Assembly: GCF_000170895.1 (NCBI RefSeq)
Contig: NZ_ABCS01000025.1
Location: 46,966 to 110,965 of the forward strand
Length of the DNA: 64,000 nt
DNA from: Plesiocystis pacifica SIR-1
GTDB taxonomy: Bacteria > Myxococcota_A > Polyangia > Nannocystales > Nannocystaceae
Reading direction: 5' to 3'
The notes beneath the pieces are model-generated. The model was not told the DNA's origin. It did not search any database and was given only the letters and a program-made list of their open reading frames with translations. Each line of letters opens with the position of its first letter. Positions within the stretch are counted from its first letter, which is position 1. Made by a program: the position numbers and the translations under genes. Positions 1-8,747 of the stretch are shown here, one piece after another.

Positions 1-661
1 GGAGGACCTCGCGGAAGCTCGGGTCGTCGGACTTCTCGGGGTCGCTGCTGGGCGCGGGGCTCGAGCGGCGCGGCTCGGTCCACGCCAGGGTCACCGCCAG
101 GGCCACGCCGATCAGCCCCGTCATCGCCAGGAACAGCCCCTGCCAGCCGATCCACTGGCTCGCCCACACCAGCACGCCGCCGCCGATGAGCATCCCGACC
201 TTGTAGCCGACGACCTGGGCGATGTTGCCGTAGCCGAGCTCCTCGCGGTCGAGCAGGTCCACGGCCAGGCCGTCGACGGCGATGTCCATGGTCGCGGCGA
301 ACACGTTGGCGAGGCCGACGGTGGTCAGCAGCGCGCCGAGGTGCTCGGCGGGGACGAAGGCGGCGCTGAGGCAGGTGCTGGCCAGGGCGGCCTGCATGGG
401 GATGATCCAGCTGCGCCGCCGGCCGAGTCGGCCGCTGTAGAAGCGATCGACCAGCGGCGCCCACAGGGGCTTGAGCAGCCACGGCAGGGACAGCGCGCCG
501 GCGAAGCCGATGTTGGTCAGGGACACGCCGATGGCGGCGAGGTAGATCGACAGGGCCTTGGACTGGAAGCCGAAGGGCAAGCCCTGGACGAAGTAGAACA
601 CCGCCAAGATGGCGACGCGGCCGGCCAGCGGGCTGCGGTGGCGGGCGGGCGTCGGCGACAT
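1..661 (-). CDS. MFS transporter, AmpG/SLC33-like (partial, C-terminus outside window)
   Basis: Only the N-terminal ~220 residues are visible because the gene runs off the left edge. The start is the ATG at 661. The protein opens with a short basic stretch, then hydrophobic helices. The segment with YFVQGLPFGFQSKALS and then LPWLLKPLWAPLVDR, followed by a basic LGRRRSW loop, is typical of AmpG/acetyl-CoA-transporter-type major facilitator proteins, which import muropeptides or similar small molecules across the inner membrane. At least five membrane spans can be followed before the edge. It lies 32 bases downstream of the NuoH-like lipoprotein gene on the same strand, so co-transcription is likely. 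The substrate cannot be read from the sequence. Confidence 0.75.
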   Translation of the reverse strand, partial: MSPTPARHRSPLAGRVAILAVFYFVQGLPFGFQSKALSIYLAAIGVSLTNIGFAGALSLPWLLKPLWAPLVDRFYSGRLGRRRSWIIPMQAALASTCLSAAFVPAEHLGALLTTVGLANVFAATMDIAVDGLAVDLLDREELGYGNIAQVVGYKVGMLIGGGVLVWASQWIGWQGLFLAMTGLIGVALAVTLAWTEPRRSSPAPSSDPEKSDDPSFREVL

Positions 662-693
662 GGCGGGCTCCGGATTGGGCGGGGGCGTGCGCG

Positions 694-2109
694 TCAGAGG
701 AAGAGGTTGACGACGCTCAGCGGCAGGAGCCACCGGGTGCACACGGCCAGGCGGCGGGCCTCGGCCTGGGCGCGGCCGCCCGCGCTGCGGCGCTGGCTGT
801 CCTCGAACCACCGCCGCAGCTGCGCGGCGAGGTAGAGCACGAGGGCGACCTCGAGGCCCAGCACGACGACGCCGAGGCCGAGCTCGGCCCCGTGCACGAG
901 GGCCGGGACGGGGCGGGCGAGGCCGGCGGACAGACCGGGCACGGTCCAGCCGCCGAGGTAGACCGTGGTCACCAGGGCCGCGAGGGCGAGGGCGTCGAGC
1001 CGAGCCGCGAGGGGGTCCTGGCTGATGGCGCTGGCTGGCTCGTCTCCTTTGAGCCCAAACAGCGCGCCGGGGTCGGGGCCGGCGAGGGCGAGCAGGGCGA
1101 GGGCCAGGGCGAAGCCGAGGGGCTGGACGAGCGCGCCCCAGCGCGGCGCGTGCAGTCCGGCGAAGGGGACGGTCGCGGTCTGGGCCCAGACCAGGTCGCG
1201 GAAGCTGGGGTCCGCGGGCGCGCCCGAGATTGGATCGGCCGGCGCGAGGGCGGCGAAGGCCGCGGTCAGCAGGGCGAGCATGGCGACGGCGCGGACCAGC
1301 GGCAGGGTCCGCGCGAGGCTGCGCAGGGGGGCGTCGGTCTGGCTGGCGACCCACGCCCCCGCGCCGATGAGCAGGGTGACGGCGACGCAGGCGAGGGTGG
1401 GCAGGGACGCGGGCAGGGTCAGGCCGGTCAGGGGACCGCCGCCGAGCTCGACGCACTGGCTGAGCTCCCCGGGCCCGACGCGGGCGCCGAGTCGACCCGC
1501 GCACAGCGAGGGGCCGAGGGGGATCAGCGCGAGCAACATCGCCGCGCTCGCGGCCGCGACGGCGACGAAGCTGCGGGAGCCCAGGGCGCGAGCGGGCGCG
1601 TCATCGCGGCGGAGCGAGCGAGGCAAGGCGAAGGCCGCCCCGCCGCCGAGCACCACCAAGAGCGCCGCCGCGAGCACGCCCGGCCACGCGAGGGGCTCGG
1701 GCTCCTCGCCCCGAAACTCGATGGGCACGCGGACGCGGTGGCTGTCCGAGCGCAGCTCGAGCTGGGCGGTCCCGTCGCGGAAGCGGCCGTCCTCGCCGCG
1801 GAAGCTCTCGAGCGAGGCCTCGAGGGTGATCCGCGCCCAGTCCTCTCCGCCGATGGTCCGCGGGAAGGACTCGTCGACGATGCGGAAGGCGCCCCAGTCG
1901 GGCCCGCGCAGGGCGAAGTCGGCGACGGGGCGGACGACGGCCGTGCGGTTGTGGAGCACCACCTCCACGCGGGTGCGCTCGGGGCTCATCCGGACCGCGC
2001 CGGGGTCGACCCACAGCGGGCCCTCGCTCGGCTCGGCCGCGCATCCGCCGAGGAGCGCGAGGACAAAGGCGACGAGGAAGCTGAGGGCGGCGCGGCGGGT
2101 CGCGCTCAC
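694..2109 (-). CDS. Lipoprotein with NuoH-like polytopic membrane domain
   Basis: 471 residues, GTG start overlapping the stop of the upstream gene (GTGA overlap), so translation is probably coupled. The N-terminus is a lipoprotein signal ending LALLGGC, followed by a ~110-residue beta-rich extracytoplasmic domain and then a chain of membrane helices from about residue 145. The C-terminal half resembles NADH-quinone oxidoreductase subunit H: a QPLGF helix start, an LGGW turn after a helix, and an ending of the form WLLPLSVVNLFL, as NuoH ends. The acidic loop that forms the quinone chamber of true NuoH (the E/R/PFDLPE region) is not present. I infer a degenerate, repurposed NuoH relative rather than a complex I subunit; no other nuo genes are nearby. 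The family call is tentative. Confidence 0.5.
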   Translation of the reverse strand: MSATRRAALSFLVAFVLALLGGCAAEPSEGPLWVDPGAVRMSPERTRVEVVLHNRTAVVRPVADFALRGPDWGAFRIVDESFPRTIGGEDWARITLEASLESFRGEDGRFRDGTAQLELRSDSHRVRVPIEFRGEEPEPLAWPGVLAAALLVVLGGGAAFALPRSLRRDDAPARALGSRSFVAVAAASAAMLLALIPLGPSLCAGRLGARVGPGELSQCVELGGGPLTGLTLPASLPTLACVAVTLLIGAGAWVASQTDAPLRSLARTLPLVRAVAMLALLTAAFAALAPADPISGAPADPSFRDLVWAQTATVPFAGLHAPRWGALVQPLGFALALALLALAGPDPGALFGLKGDEPASAISQDPLAARLDALALAALVTTVYLGGWTVPGLSAGLARPVPALVHGAELGLGVVVLGLEVALVLYLAAQLRRWFEDSQRRSAGGRAQAEARRLAVCTRWLLPLSVVNLFL

Positions 2110-3683
2110 GAGTCGCTCTCGTCTTCGGCCTTTGCGTCAGTCTTGGCGTCGTCGTCGGCCCTGGCGTCGTCGGCTTTGGCGTCAGGGTCGGCCCTGGCGT
2201 CGTCGGCCTTCTCGTCGGCCTTCGAGTCGTCCGGCGAGTCGTCCGGCGAGTTGGCGTCGAAGAGCGGGATGGGCTTCGAGTCGGCCTTGGGGATCGGCTT
2301 GCTCAGGCTCGGCGTCGCGAACAGCGAGGACGGCCCAAACAGGCTCCCGGGCGGAGAGAAGAGCGAGCCATCGGAGCTCGGCGAGGTCTCCTCGTCGTCG
2401 CCCCCGGCCTCCCCAGACTCGTCGGCCTCGAGCTCGTGGAGCACCTCGACCATACGCTTGACCAGCCAGGCCCGGGGCCGGCGGTTGTTGGTGCTGCCGG
2501 CGCTGTCGACCAGCTCACCCTCGCGCTCGCCGGGGTTGGTGCCGGGCAGCATGACCTGGCAAGCCGCGCTCACGTCGTCGTGGGCGTGGGCGATGCACAC
2601 CGACTGCAGCTCGGTCAGGCGATCGAGGACGTAGCGGGGGAAGGCCACGCGGGTGTCGAGGAGCATGACCGTCTCGATCAGCGTGCCGGCCAGGTCGAGG
2701 GCGAGCTCGCCGGCGTGGCGGGCCTGGGCGCCCGCGATGGCGTCGGTCTCGGTGGGGTCGGGCGCCTCGCCCTTGGGCAGCCCCTCGGTCACCTCGCCGG
2801 TGCCCTCGAGCACGTAGCGGTAGGCCTTGAAGGCCTCGGCGAGCTCGTTGAGCGCCAAGTTGGCGTCCTGGCTCGCGCCCCGGGAGAAGACCACCGCGAC
2901 CCGCTTGCCGCCTTCGCGCAGGCGCTCGACGGCGGTGCGGATGGCGGCCTCGAGCTCGACGGTGCCGTCGTCGACGAAGGCCTGGAAGACCGGGCCCTCG
3001 AGCTTGCGGTGGCCCGGGAGCTTGGGCGCCTCGTCGTCGGCCTTGGCGTCGTCTTCGGCGGGGGCGTCTTTGTTTTCGCCTTCGCTAGCGCTGTCCTCGC
3101 CGTCGTCGGCTTGGTCGTCAGCTTTGGGTGCGGCCTCGTCGGCTTTGTCCCCCTCGTCTTCGGCCGGAGGCTCGTCCTCGGCTGGCGGCTCGGCGTCGGT
3201 CTTGGCGTCGTCGTCGGCTTTGTCATCCTCGGCGGGCGGGTCGTCGTCGGCTTTGTCATCCTCGGCGGGCGGGTCGTCCTTGGGCTCCGGCTTGGGCTCC
3301 GGCTTGGGCTTGGGCGGCGGCGCCCCATCGTCGCGGACCGCCGCCGGCTCGGGCCCGTCGAACACGCCCTTGCGCAGGACGTAGGCGAAGGCCGCCCCGA
3401 CCGCGCAGGCGAAGGTGGACGCCCCGAACAGCGCCTTTTCGCGCAGCCCGAGCACGCACCCGCTCGCGCGCTCGAGCTCGGGGGTGCACTCCATGTTCGG
3501 GATGGCGAGGAACCACGGGACGAGGAGCAGCACCAGGCCGGCCAGGCCGACCATGGCGATGCCGAGCTGCAACAGCCGCGCGAGGCCCTCGGGCGAGGGT
3601 CCGTGATCGCGGCGAGGGGTCATGCGCCAGCCGACGGCGACACCGACACCCGCGATCGCGAGGAGCACCAACATTGCGCTCAT
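2106..3683 (-). CDS. Membrane protein with long acidic repeat region, unknown function
   Basis: 525 residues from the ATG at 3683. Residues 1-110 hold three hydrophobic spans with a Cys-containing loop between the second and third. Residues ~120-230 are an Asp/Ala/Glu/Lys/Pro region made of near-repeats of the type PPAEDDKADDD, certainly disordered. A folded domain follows (~235-400) containing KRVAVVFSRGASQDANLA, an alpha/beta-looking stretch, and then helices. A second Asp/Lys/Ala tail closes the protein. I do not recognise the folded domain. The gene heads the apparent operon with the NuoH-like lipoprotein (4-base overlap) and the AmpG-like transporter, so it probably belongs to one envelope function with them. 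Confidence 0.6.
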   Translation of the reverse strand: MSAMLVLLAIAGVGVAVGWRMTPRRDHGPSPEGLARLLQLGIAMVGLAGLVLLLVPWFLAIPNMECTPELERASGCVLGLREKALFGASTFACAVGAAFAYVLRKGVFDGPEPAAVRDDGAPPPKPKPEPKPEPKDDPPAEDDKADDDPPAEDDKADDDAKTDAEPPAEDEPPAEDEGDKADEAAPKADDQADDGEDSASEGENKDAPAEDDAKADDEAPKLPGHRKLEGPVFQAFVDDGTVELEAAIRTAVERLREGGKRVAVVFSRGASQDANLALNELAEAFKAYRYVLEGTGEVTEGLPKGEAPDPTETDAIAGAQARHAGELALDLAGTLIETVMLLDTRVAFPRYVLDRLTELQSVCIAHAHDDVSAACQVMLPGTNPGEREGELVDSAGSTNNRRPRAWLVKRMVEVLHELEADESGEAGGDDEETSPSSDGSLFSPPGSLFGPSSLFATPSLSKPIPKADSKPIPLFDANSPDDSPDDSKADEKADDARADPDAKADDARADDDAKTDAKAEDESDS

Positions 3684-3826
3684 GAACCGCGACTATCACA
3701 TTTCGTCGCGGCCGGGCAGGGTTACATCTGACTAGCGAAGCACCGCCGTGGCGGGTGAAACACCCGCGCCAGGTTGTTTGGGGAGCGCCCGAGTCTCGCC
3801 GAGAGCCGGGCGCGAGCGCTCGAAGA

Positions 3827-4327
3827 TCAGCCGATGCCGTCGATGGCCATCTCGAACACGTCGACCTCGTCCTTGTTGCGGGCCACGAACAGGACCCGGC
3901 TCGGACGCTCGCCGCGGTGGCTGCGGAACTCGCTGTGGATCGCACGGGCGGCCTCCTCTGCCGGAATGCCCGTATCGAAGGCCCCCATGAGGGGCACGGC
4001 GACGCTCTGGTAGCCCTTGAGCTCGCAGACCACGATGACCGCCGAGGCGGCCCGGGCGATGTCCTCGACCTGCACCTGCTCGCCGGGCTTGGGCGTGTTG
4101 GGCACGTGGATGAGGTTCTTGGCCTTCATCTTGCCCGCATCGGTCACGAACGCGGCGCCGATGGCCAGGGGCGTGTGCGGGGCGAGGAGCCTGTCGAGGG
4201 GCAGGCCCGAGAGCTCGCGCAGGCGCGAGCCAGGGAAGGTGTCGTAGACACAGTTGGAGTTCGTGGGGCAGACGAAGGCGTCGACCTCGACGAGCTCCCA
4301 GGGTTCTTTGGAAAGTTGGATTTCGAT
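3827..4327 (-). CDS. Macro domain protein (start codon non-canonical)
   Basis: The reading frame gives ELVEVDAFVCPTNSN, then GAAFVTDAGKMKAKNLIHVPNT, then a regular helix/strand pattern ending DVFEMAIDGIG. This is the macro-domain pattern: the strand-turn around VDA-V-PTN that holds the adenine and distal ribose, and the later strand reading IHVPNT. Macro domains bind or hydrolyse ADP-ribose derivatives. The first ATG/GTG in frame is the GTG at 4147, which would delete the first 60 residues including the VDAFVCPTN core. Upstream there is no ATG, GTG or TTG before an in-frame TGA at 4361-4363. An ATC at 4325-4327 has GAGG eight bases upstream and gives a 166-residue protein; I use it. A sequencing error in the start codon is the alternative. 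Confidence 0.6.
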   Translation of the reverse strand: MEIQLSKEPWELVEVDAFVCPTNSNCVYDTFPGSRLRELSGLPLDRLLAPHTPLAIGAAFVTDAGKMKAKNLIHVPNTPKPGEQVQVEDIARAASAVIVVCELKGYQSVAVPLMGAFDTGIPAEEAARAIHSEFRSHRGERPSRVLFVARNKDEVDVFEMAIDGIG

Positions 4328-4454
4328 GACGAGGCCCTCACGGAAGCCGAGCGCACGCGCTCAACGCGAAGCGCCCCCGCAAAGCCGCGGAGGCGAGAGC
4401 TGAAGGGAGCGGACCACGACTCGGCTCTCGCAGGGTCGACGGTGCGTTCTCAGG

Positions 4455-4952
4455 CTAGTTCTTAAACATGGAATCGAGCTCTTCGGCAACCTCGGACTCG
4501 CTGGTCTCTCGGGCCACCGCGAGCTCGCCCACGAGCAGGTCGCGTGCGGTGCGCAGCATCTCGCGCTCGCCGTGCGAGAGCGTCTTTTGCGAGCGCAGCA
4601 GGGCGAGGTCGCGGTAGACCTCGGCCACGCCTTCGATGGCGCCTGCGCGGATCTTGTCCATGAAGTTGCGGTAGCGCCGGTTCCAGGTCTGGCGATCGAT
4701 CGGGACGTCGTGATCGCGGAGGATCTGGAAGGTGCGATCGATGGCATCGGGTCCCGCGAGGGGGCGCATGCCGTTTTCGTTGGCCTTGTTGACGGGGACG
4801 ATGATCTTCAAGCCGCTGCCGCGGACTTGAAGCTGGTAGAAGCTCAGGTCGTGGCCGCCCACGGTCTTGGTCTCGACGCCGATGATGTCGGCGACACCAT
4901 GGGCGGGGTAGACTGCGGTGCTTCCAATGTCGAAACGCTGCGCTGCGATCAT
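4455..4952 (-). CDS. cdnL: CarD-family RNA polymerase-binding regulator (CdnL)
   Basis: About 165 residues from the ATG at 4952. A longer in-frame start at 5018 only adds a low-complexity Arg-rich tail. The N-terminus (QRFDIGSTAVYPAHGVADIIGVET) is the CarD/TRCF-like RNA polymerase interaction domain. The helical C-terminal half contains TWNRRYRNFMDKIRAG, the conserved helix that contacts promoter DNA. Such proteins bind the beta subunit and stabilise the open complex; the myxobacterial orthologue CdnL is essential for rRNA transcription. The length matches stand-alone CdnL rather than CarD, which has a long HMGA-like tail. It is a single gene with a ~190-base upstream gap. Confidence 0.9.
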   Translation of the reverse strand: MIAAQRFDIGSTAVYPAHGVADIIGVETKTVGGHDLSFYQLQVRGSGLKIIVPVNKANENGMRPLAGPDAIDRTFQILRDHDVPIDRQTWNRRYRNFMDKIRAGAIEGVAEVYRDLALLRSQKTLSHGEREMLRTARDLLVGELAVARETSESEVAEELDSMFKN

Positions 4953-5212
4953 CTCGGTCCTCGTGCGTCGAGCTCGTGGCCCGACGCGTGGACGTCGTCC
5001 ACCCGTGTTGGGTGTCATGGGGTGAACGACGTTACCCTGACCTCTGGACGGGTCACCGGCGCGCCGGCCCCTTCCCCAGAGGCCAGACAGACTAGCTCGC
5101 GGCGCTCAATGAGTCCAGAGTCCGGGGCCTCCACCCCGATGTGCGCAAGGCCTGTGAGGACCGCCTAAATGGCAGCTGCGCGTCCGTGCGGGGGCACCGA
5201 AATGTCGGCGCC

Positions 5213-5881
5213 TCAGCGCAGGTCGGAGACGCGCCAGCCCTGGGGGGTCTGCTCGAAGGTGATCAGCCGCCCGCCCCCGTAGCGCAGCATGGCCCGGGTG
5301 TTGTCGCCGGAGTAGGTGATCGCGCCAGGGTCGGTGAGGGCGGCCTCGATGGCGTCCGCGCGGGCGTTCCAGTCCTCGCCGAGGCGCTCGATCAAGGTTG
5401 TGGCGAGGACCCGCTCGAGCTGCACGGCGGAGATCGAGCGGAGCGCGGCGACCAGCGCGCGAGCGGCCGAGGTCGGCGTCGAGGTGTCGGGAATGCCAGG
5501 CAGGCCGTCGACGACGAGGAAGCCCGCCCGGGTCTGGGCCCAGTGAATGACGACGCCGCCCTCGTGGGTCGTCGTCCCCGTGATCACCGCACCCTGGCGG
5601 TCGTCATCGAGATCGTCGATGGCCTCGAGGGTGTCGTGGTGGCGATCGCCGTTGCGGGCCCAGCGCTCGCGGAAGGACTCGATGTCCGTGCGGGCCTGGA
5701 CCTCCGGGGCGAGCAGGGCGTAGGCCGCGTCCGGGTCGTCGGCGCGCAGGGCCGCCGCGTAGGCCTCGCGCAGGCCTTGGGGGCTGCGCTTGGCGCTGGC
5801 CGCACAGCCCGAGCTGAGCCCAAGGGCGATCAGGGCGAGGCCCACGAGAGGCACCGAAATATCGGTGGAGAGAATCTTCAT
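5213..5881 (-). CDS. Small lipoprotein of unknown function
   Basis: 222 residues, starting at the ATG at 5881, which overlaps the nadB stop by four bases (ATGA). The signal peptide ends LGLSSGC. The mature part begins with a helical stretch, LREAYAAALRADDPDAAYALL, typical of small NTF2-like or DUF4878-like lipoproteins. It then has a strand-rich C-terminus with GAVITGTTTHEGGVVIHWAQT. No catalytic motif is visible. Coupling to nadB is probably positional only. The first codons contain one copy of an 18-base direct repeat whose partner lies just past the gene's stop (5193-5210 and 5850-5867). Confidence 0.75.
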   Translation of the reverse strand: MKILSTDISVPLVGLALIALGLSSGCAASAKRSPQGLREAYAAALRADDPDAAYALLAPEVQARTDIESFRERWARNGDRHHDTLEAIDDLDDDRQGAVITGTTTHEGGVVIHWAQTRAGFLVVDGLPGIPDTSTPTSAARALVAALRSISAVQLERVLATTLIERLGEDWNARADAIEAALTDPGAITYSGDNTRAMLRYGGGRLITFEQTPQGWRVSDLR

Positions 5882-7488
5882 GGGCCCTCCTGGCGGGTAA
5901 ACACGGTTTCGCTGGCCATCGACGCGTCGAGCTCGGGGTAGTCCAGGGTGAAGTGGAGGCCGCGGCTCTCCCGACGTCGCAGCGCGCTCTCGACCATGAG
6001 GTAGCCGACCAGCGCGATGCTGCGCAACTCCAAGACGTCGCGGGTCACGCGGTAGTGCCAGTAGTACTCGCGGATCTCCTGGTGGAGGACCTCGAGGCGC
6101 CGGCGCGCCCGGGCCAGGCGCTTGTTCGAGCGGACGATGCCGACGTAGTTCCACATCAGCGCCCGGACCTCTTCCCAGTTGGCGGTGACCATGACCGCCT
6201 CGTGGGAGTCGACGGCGTCGCCCTCGTTCCACAGGTCGAAGCGGCCGGTCGCCGGAGGCTCACGACCAAAGTCGTCGCAGATCTCGGCCGCGCCGTGGGC
6301 GAGGACCACGGCCTCGAGCAGGCTGTTGCTGGCCAGTCGGCAGGCGCCGTGCATGCCGCTCATGGCGACCTCGCCGATGGCCATGAGGCCCGGGATGCTG
6401 GTCCGGCCCCAGGGATCGACGACCACGCCGCCGCAGGTGTAGTGGGCTGCGGGCACGACGGGGATGGGGGTGCGCCGCATGTCGATGCCCAGGGACATGC
6501 ACCGGGCATGGATCGCGGGGAAGCGATCGACGATGAAGTCGTGGTCGAGGTGGGTCATGTCGAGCTCGACGCAGGTCTGTCCGCTGCGCTTGAGCTCGGC
6601 GTCGATCTCCCGGGCGACGACGTCGCGGGGGGCGAGGCTGCCCATGGGGTGGCGCCCGGCCATGAGGTCCGAGCCGTCGCGGCGCCGCAAGATCCCGCCC
6701 TCGCCCCGGAGCGCCTCCGAGATCAGGAAGCTCTTGGCGTCGGGGTGGAACAGGATCGTCGGGTGGAACTGCATGAACTCGAGGTTCGAGACCTCGGCCC
6801 CGATGCGGTAGGCCATGGCGATCCCGTCGCCCGTGGCGACGTGGGGGTTGGAGGTGTAGCGGTAGACCTTGCCGGCGCCGCCCGTGGCCAGCACGGTAAT
6901 CGGTGACACGAAGGCGACCACGCGATCGCGCGCGATGTCGAGGGCGTAGCAGCCGAAGCAGCCCGCCTCACCATCGACCTTTCGCCAGCTCAGCAGGTCG
7001 ATCACATCATGGTGCTCGAGGATGGTGATGTTGGGGTGGCGCTCGGCGGCTTCGATGAGCGCCCGGCCGATCTCGGCGCCGGTCATGTCGCGGTGGTGGA
7101 CGACCCGGCGCCGCGAGTGTCCGCCCTCGCGGCCGAGCTCGAAGGGGGCGTCGGCGTCGTCGCTGACCCGATCGAACTGCACGCCGAACTCCTTGGCCAG
7201 CCCGGCCACGAGGCCGGGCCCGAGCTCGACGGCGCGGCGGACCATGTCCTCGCGGCACAGCCCCCCGCCGACCTTCAGGGTGTCGGCGACGTGGGCGTCG
7301 AAGTCATCGTCCGGCCCGAACACGGCGGAGATGCCCCCTTGGGCCCAGCGCGTGTTCGAGGACTCGCGCCGGTGCTTGGTCAAGATGGTGACGGTGCGGC
7401 GCTCTGCCACGCGCAGGGCGAAGAACAGCCCCGCGAGCCCGCTGCCGAGCACGAGGGTTTGGGTGCGGTGAACCGAGGTCTCAGGCAC
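5878..7488 (-). CDS. nadB: L-aspartate oxidase
   Basis: 536 residues, the family length. It oxidises L-aspartate to iminoaspartate with FAD, the first step of de novo NAD synthesis in the cytosol. The FAD dinucleotide fold is seen at residues ~12-21 (LVLGSGLAGL). The flavin-contacting SSNTRWAQGGISAV lies at ~43-56, HHRDMTGAEIGRAL at ~131-144, and the catalytic-region EFMQFHPT further on. The C-terminal helical domain has the NadB pattern rather than that of succinate dehydrogenase: no membrane anchor or Fe-S subunit genes are adjacent. nadA and nadC are not in the window. Confidence 0.95.
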   Translation of the reverse strand: MPETSVHRTQTLVLGSGLAGLFFALRVAERRTVTILTKHRRESSNTRWAQGGISAVFGPDDDFDAHVADTLKVGGGLCREDMVRRAVELGPGLVAGLAKEFGVQFDRVSDDADAPFELGREGGHSRRRVVHHRDMTGAEIGRALIEAAERHPNITILEHHDVIDLLSWRKVDGEAGCFGCYALDIARDRVVAFVSPITVLATGGAGKVYRYTSNPHVATGDGIAMAYRIGAEVSNLEFMQFHPTILFHPDAKSFLISEALRGEGGILRRRDGSDLMAGRHPMGSLAPRDVVAREIDAELKRSGQTCVELDMTHLDHDFIVDRFPAIHARCMSLGIDMRRTPIPVVPAAHYTCGGVVVDPWGRTSIPGLMAIGEVAMSGMHGACRLASNSLLEAVVLAHGAAEICDDFGREPPATGRFDLWNEGDAVDSHEAVMVTANWEEVRALMWNYVGIVRSNKRLARARRRLEVLHQEIREYYWHYRVTRDVLELRSIALVGYLMVESALRRRESRGLHFTLDYPELDASMASETVFTRQEGP

Positions 7489-7582
7489 GAGCTTCGGACA
7501 CGCTATCAGATTTGCTGGTTTTTGAGGCCCGACGGGCCACGGGGCTGCGCGTTGCCCGTAGTCCAGCTAGGCTGGAAGATCG

Positions 7583-8071
7583 ATGGGCGCACGACGGGTG
7601 GTCGAGGGGACGCACGGGGGCTTCATCGCCGACTCACGCCAGTTTCCGGTGGTGGGCGTGCGGTGGAGCGGACGCCTCGAGGAGCTCGCCCTCGTCGACG
7701 CCTTCGGCGAGTGGCTGTCCGAGTTCATCGTGCGCCTCGAGGCCGAGCGCCGCGTCGCCGTGCTCGTCATCGACGTGCGCGAGGCGAGCCGGCCGACGGC
7801 GGCCTTTCGACGCGAGCTGACCAGGACCCGCGCGGGGCAGCGCGAGCGGCTGGATCGCTGGATCATCCGGGACATCGTGGTGACCGAAAACGTGCTGATG
7901 CGGAGGGTGTTGCGGACGCTCCAGTGGGTGACACCGTGGGTACACATCTCGCCGGTCGGCGCCCTCGAGGAGGGCTTCGAGCTCGCCGAAGGTCTGCTGC
8001 GCGAGCGCGGCGAGGCGGACCTCGAGCTGTTTCCGTCGGCGCTCTTTGGCGAGCCCGGCAGGGGCGTTTGA
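7583..8071 (+). CDS. STAS-like/SpoIIAA-like domain protein, copy 1 of a tandem pair
   Basis: 162 residues from the ATG at 7583. The pattern FPVVGVRWSGRLEELALVDAFGEWLSEF, then a central strand VAVLVIDVREA, then a long amphipathic helix and WVHISPVGALEEGFELAEGLL is that of STAS/SpoIIAA-like folds (beta-alpha-beta with a 'VLVIDV' core strand). There is no obvious phospho-Ser site. It is a clear paralogue of the next gene: RW[ST]G-LE, FRR-L, DRW-I-D-VVT-N and W[VM]-PWV are shared at matching positions. The upstream ~50 bases are also similar between the two, so the promoter was duplicated with the gene. Function unknown. Confidence 0.6.
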   Translation: MGARRVVEGTHGGFIADSRQFPVVGVRWSGRLEELALVDAFGEWLSEFIVRLEAERRVAVLVIDVREASRPTAAFRRELTRTRAGQRERLDRWIIRDIVVTENVLMRRVLRTLQWVTPWVHISPVGALEEGFELAEGLLRERGEADLELFPSALFGEPGRGV

Positions 8072-8168
8072 GCGCCATTGGGTCCATGCGGATCGGGGTC
8101 ACTTTTTTGACGCCCGAAGGACCTTCGAGGCTGCGCATTCCCCGTGGCCCAGCTAGTCTGAAGATGGG

Positions 8169-8657
8169 ATGTGGTCGGAGTGTGAGGTCGAAGGGGCGGC
8201 GGGGAATTTCACCGCCGACGCGCGCCAGTTCCCGCTCGTGGGCCTGCGCTGGACCGGCCAGCTGGAGGACGCCGCGATGCTCGAGGGCTTCGCGGCCTGG
8301 GTGGAGGAGTTCACCGAGTACCTCGGTGTCGCCCAGCAGCCGATCGTCGTGGTCGTCGACATGCGCCTGGCGCAGCGGCCCACGGGGGTGTTTCGGCGCG
8401 GGCTGATCAAGCTGCGCATCCGCCATAGAGCCGTCCTCGATCGCTGGGTCATCCACGACGTCGTCGTGACCAACAACGCGCCCGTTCGCACGATGCTGCA
8501 GACCTTGACCTGGGTCATGCCGTGGGTCCCGATCACGGCGGTGGGTGACTTCGACGAGGGCCTCGGGCTCGCGCGGGATCTGTTGCGCGAGCGCGGCGTC
8601 CTGGATCCCGCGCTGGGTTCGGCGACGTTGTTCGGCGAGTCCAGCGCGCGGCCCTGA
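8169..8657 (+). CDS. STAS-like/SpoIIAA-like domain protein, copy 2 of a tandem pair
   Basis: 162 residues, the same length as its upstream neighbour. It keeps the same order of elements: FPLVGLRWTGQLEDAAM, core strand IVVVVDMRLA, FRRGLIKLR, DRWVIHDVVVTNN and WVMPWVPITAVGDFDEG. The ATG at 8169 aligns with that of copy 1. The 97-base gap contains a segment (CCCAGCTAGTCTGAAGAT) matching the sequence just before copy 1, supporting duplication of a complete promoter-plus-gene unit. Sequence divergence is large enough that the duplication is not recent. Role unknown; STAS folds usually act as phospho-switches or ligand sensors, but the phosphorylatable serine is not evident here. Confidence 0.6.
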   Translation: MWSECEVEGAAGNFTADARQFPLVGLRWTGQLEDAAMLEGFAAWVEEFTEYLGVAQQPIVVVVDMRLAQRPTGVFRRGLIKLRIRHRAVLDRWVIHDVVVTNNAPVRTMLQTLTWVMPWVPITAVGDFDEGLGLARDLLRERGVLDPALGSATLFGESSARP

Positions 8658-8747
8658 AGCGTGGACGTGGGGGAGGGGCGAGCGCGCCCCTGGCCTGATG
8701 GGCACATCTTTTCGCCCTCGCGCGAGGTGCTGCTAAAATGCGCACCC

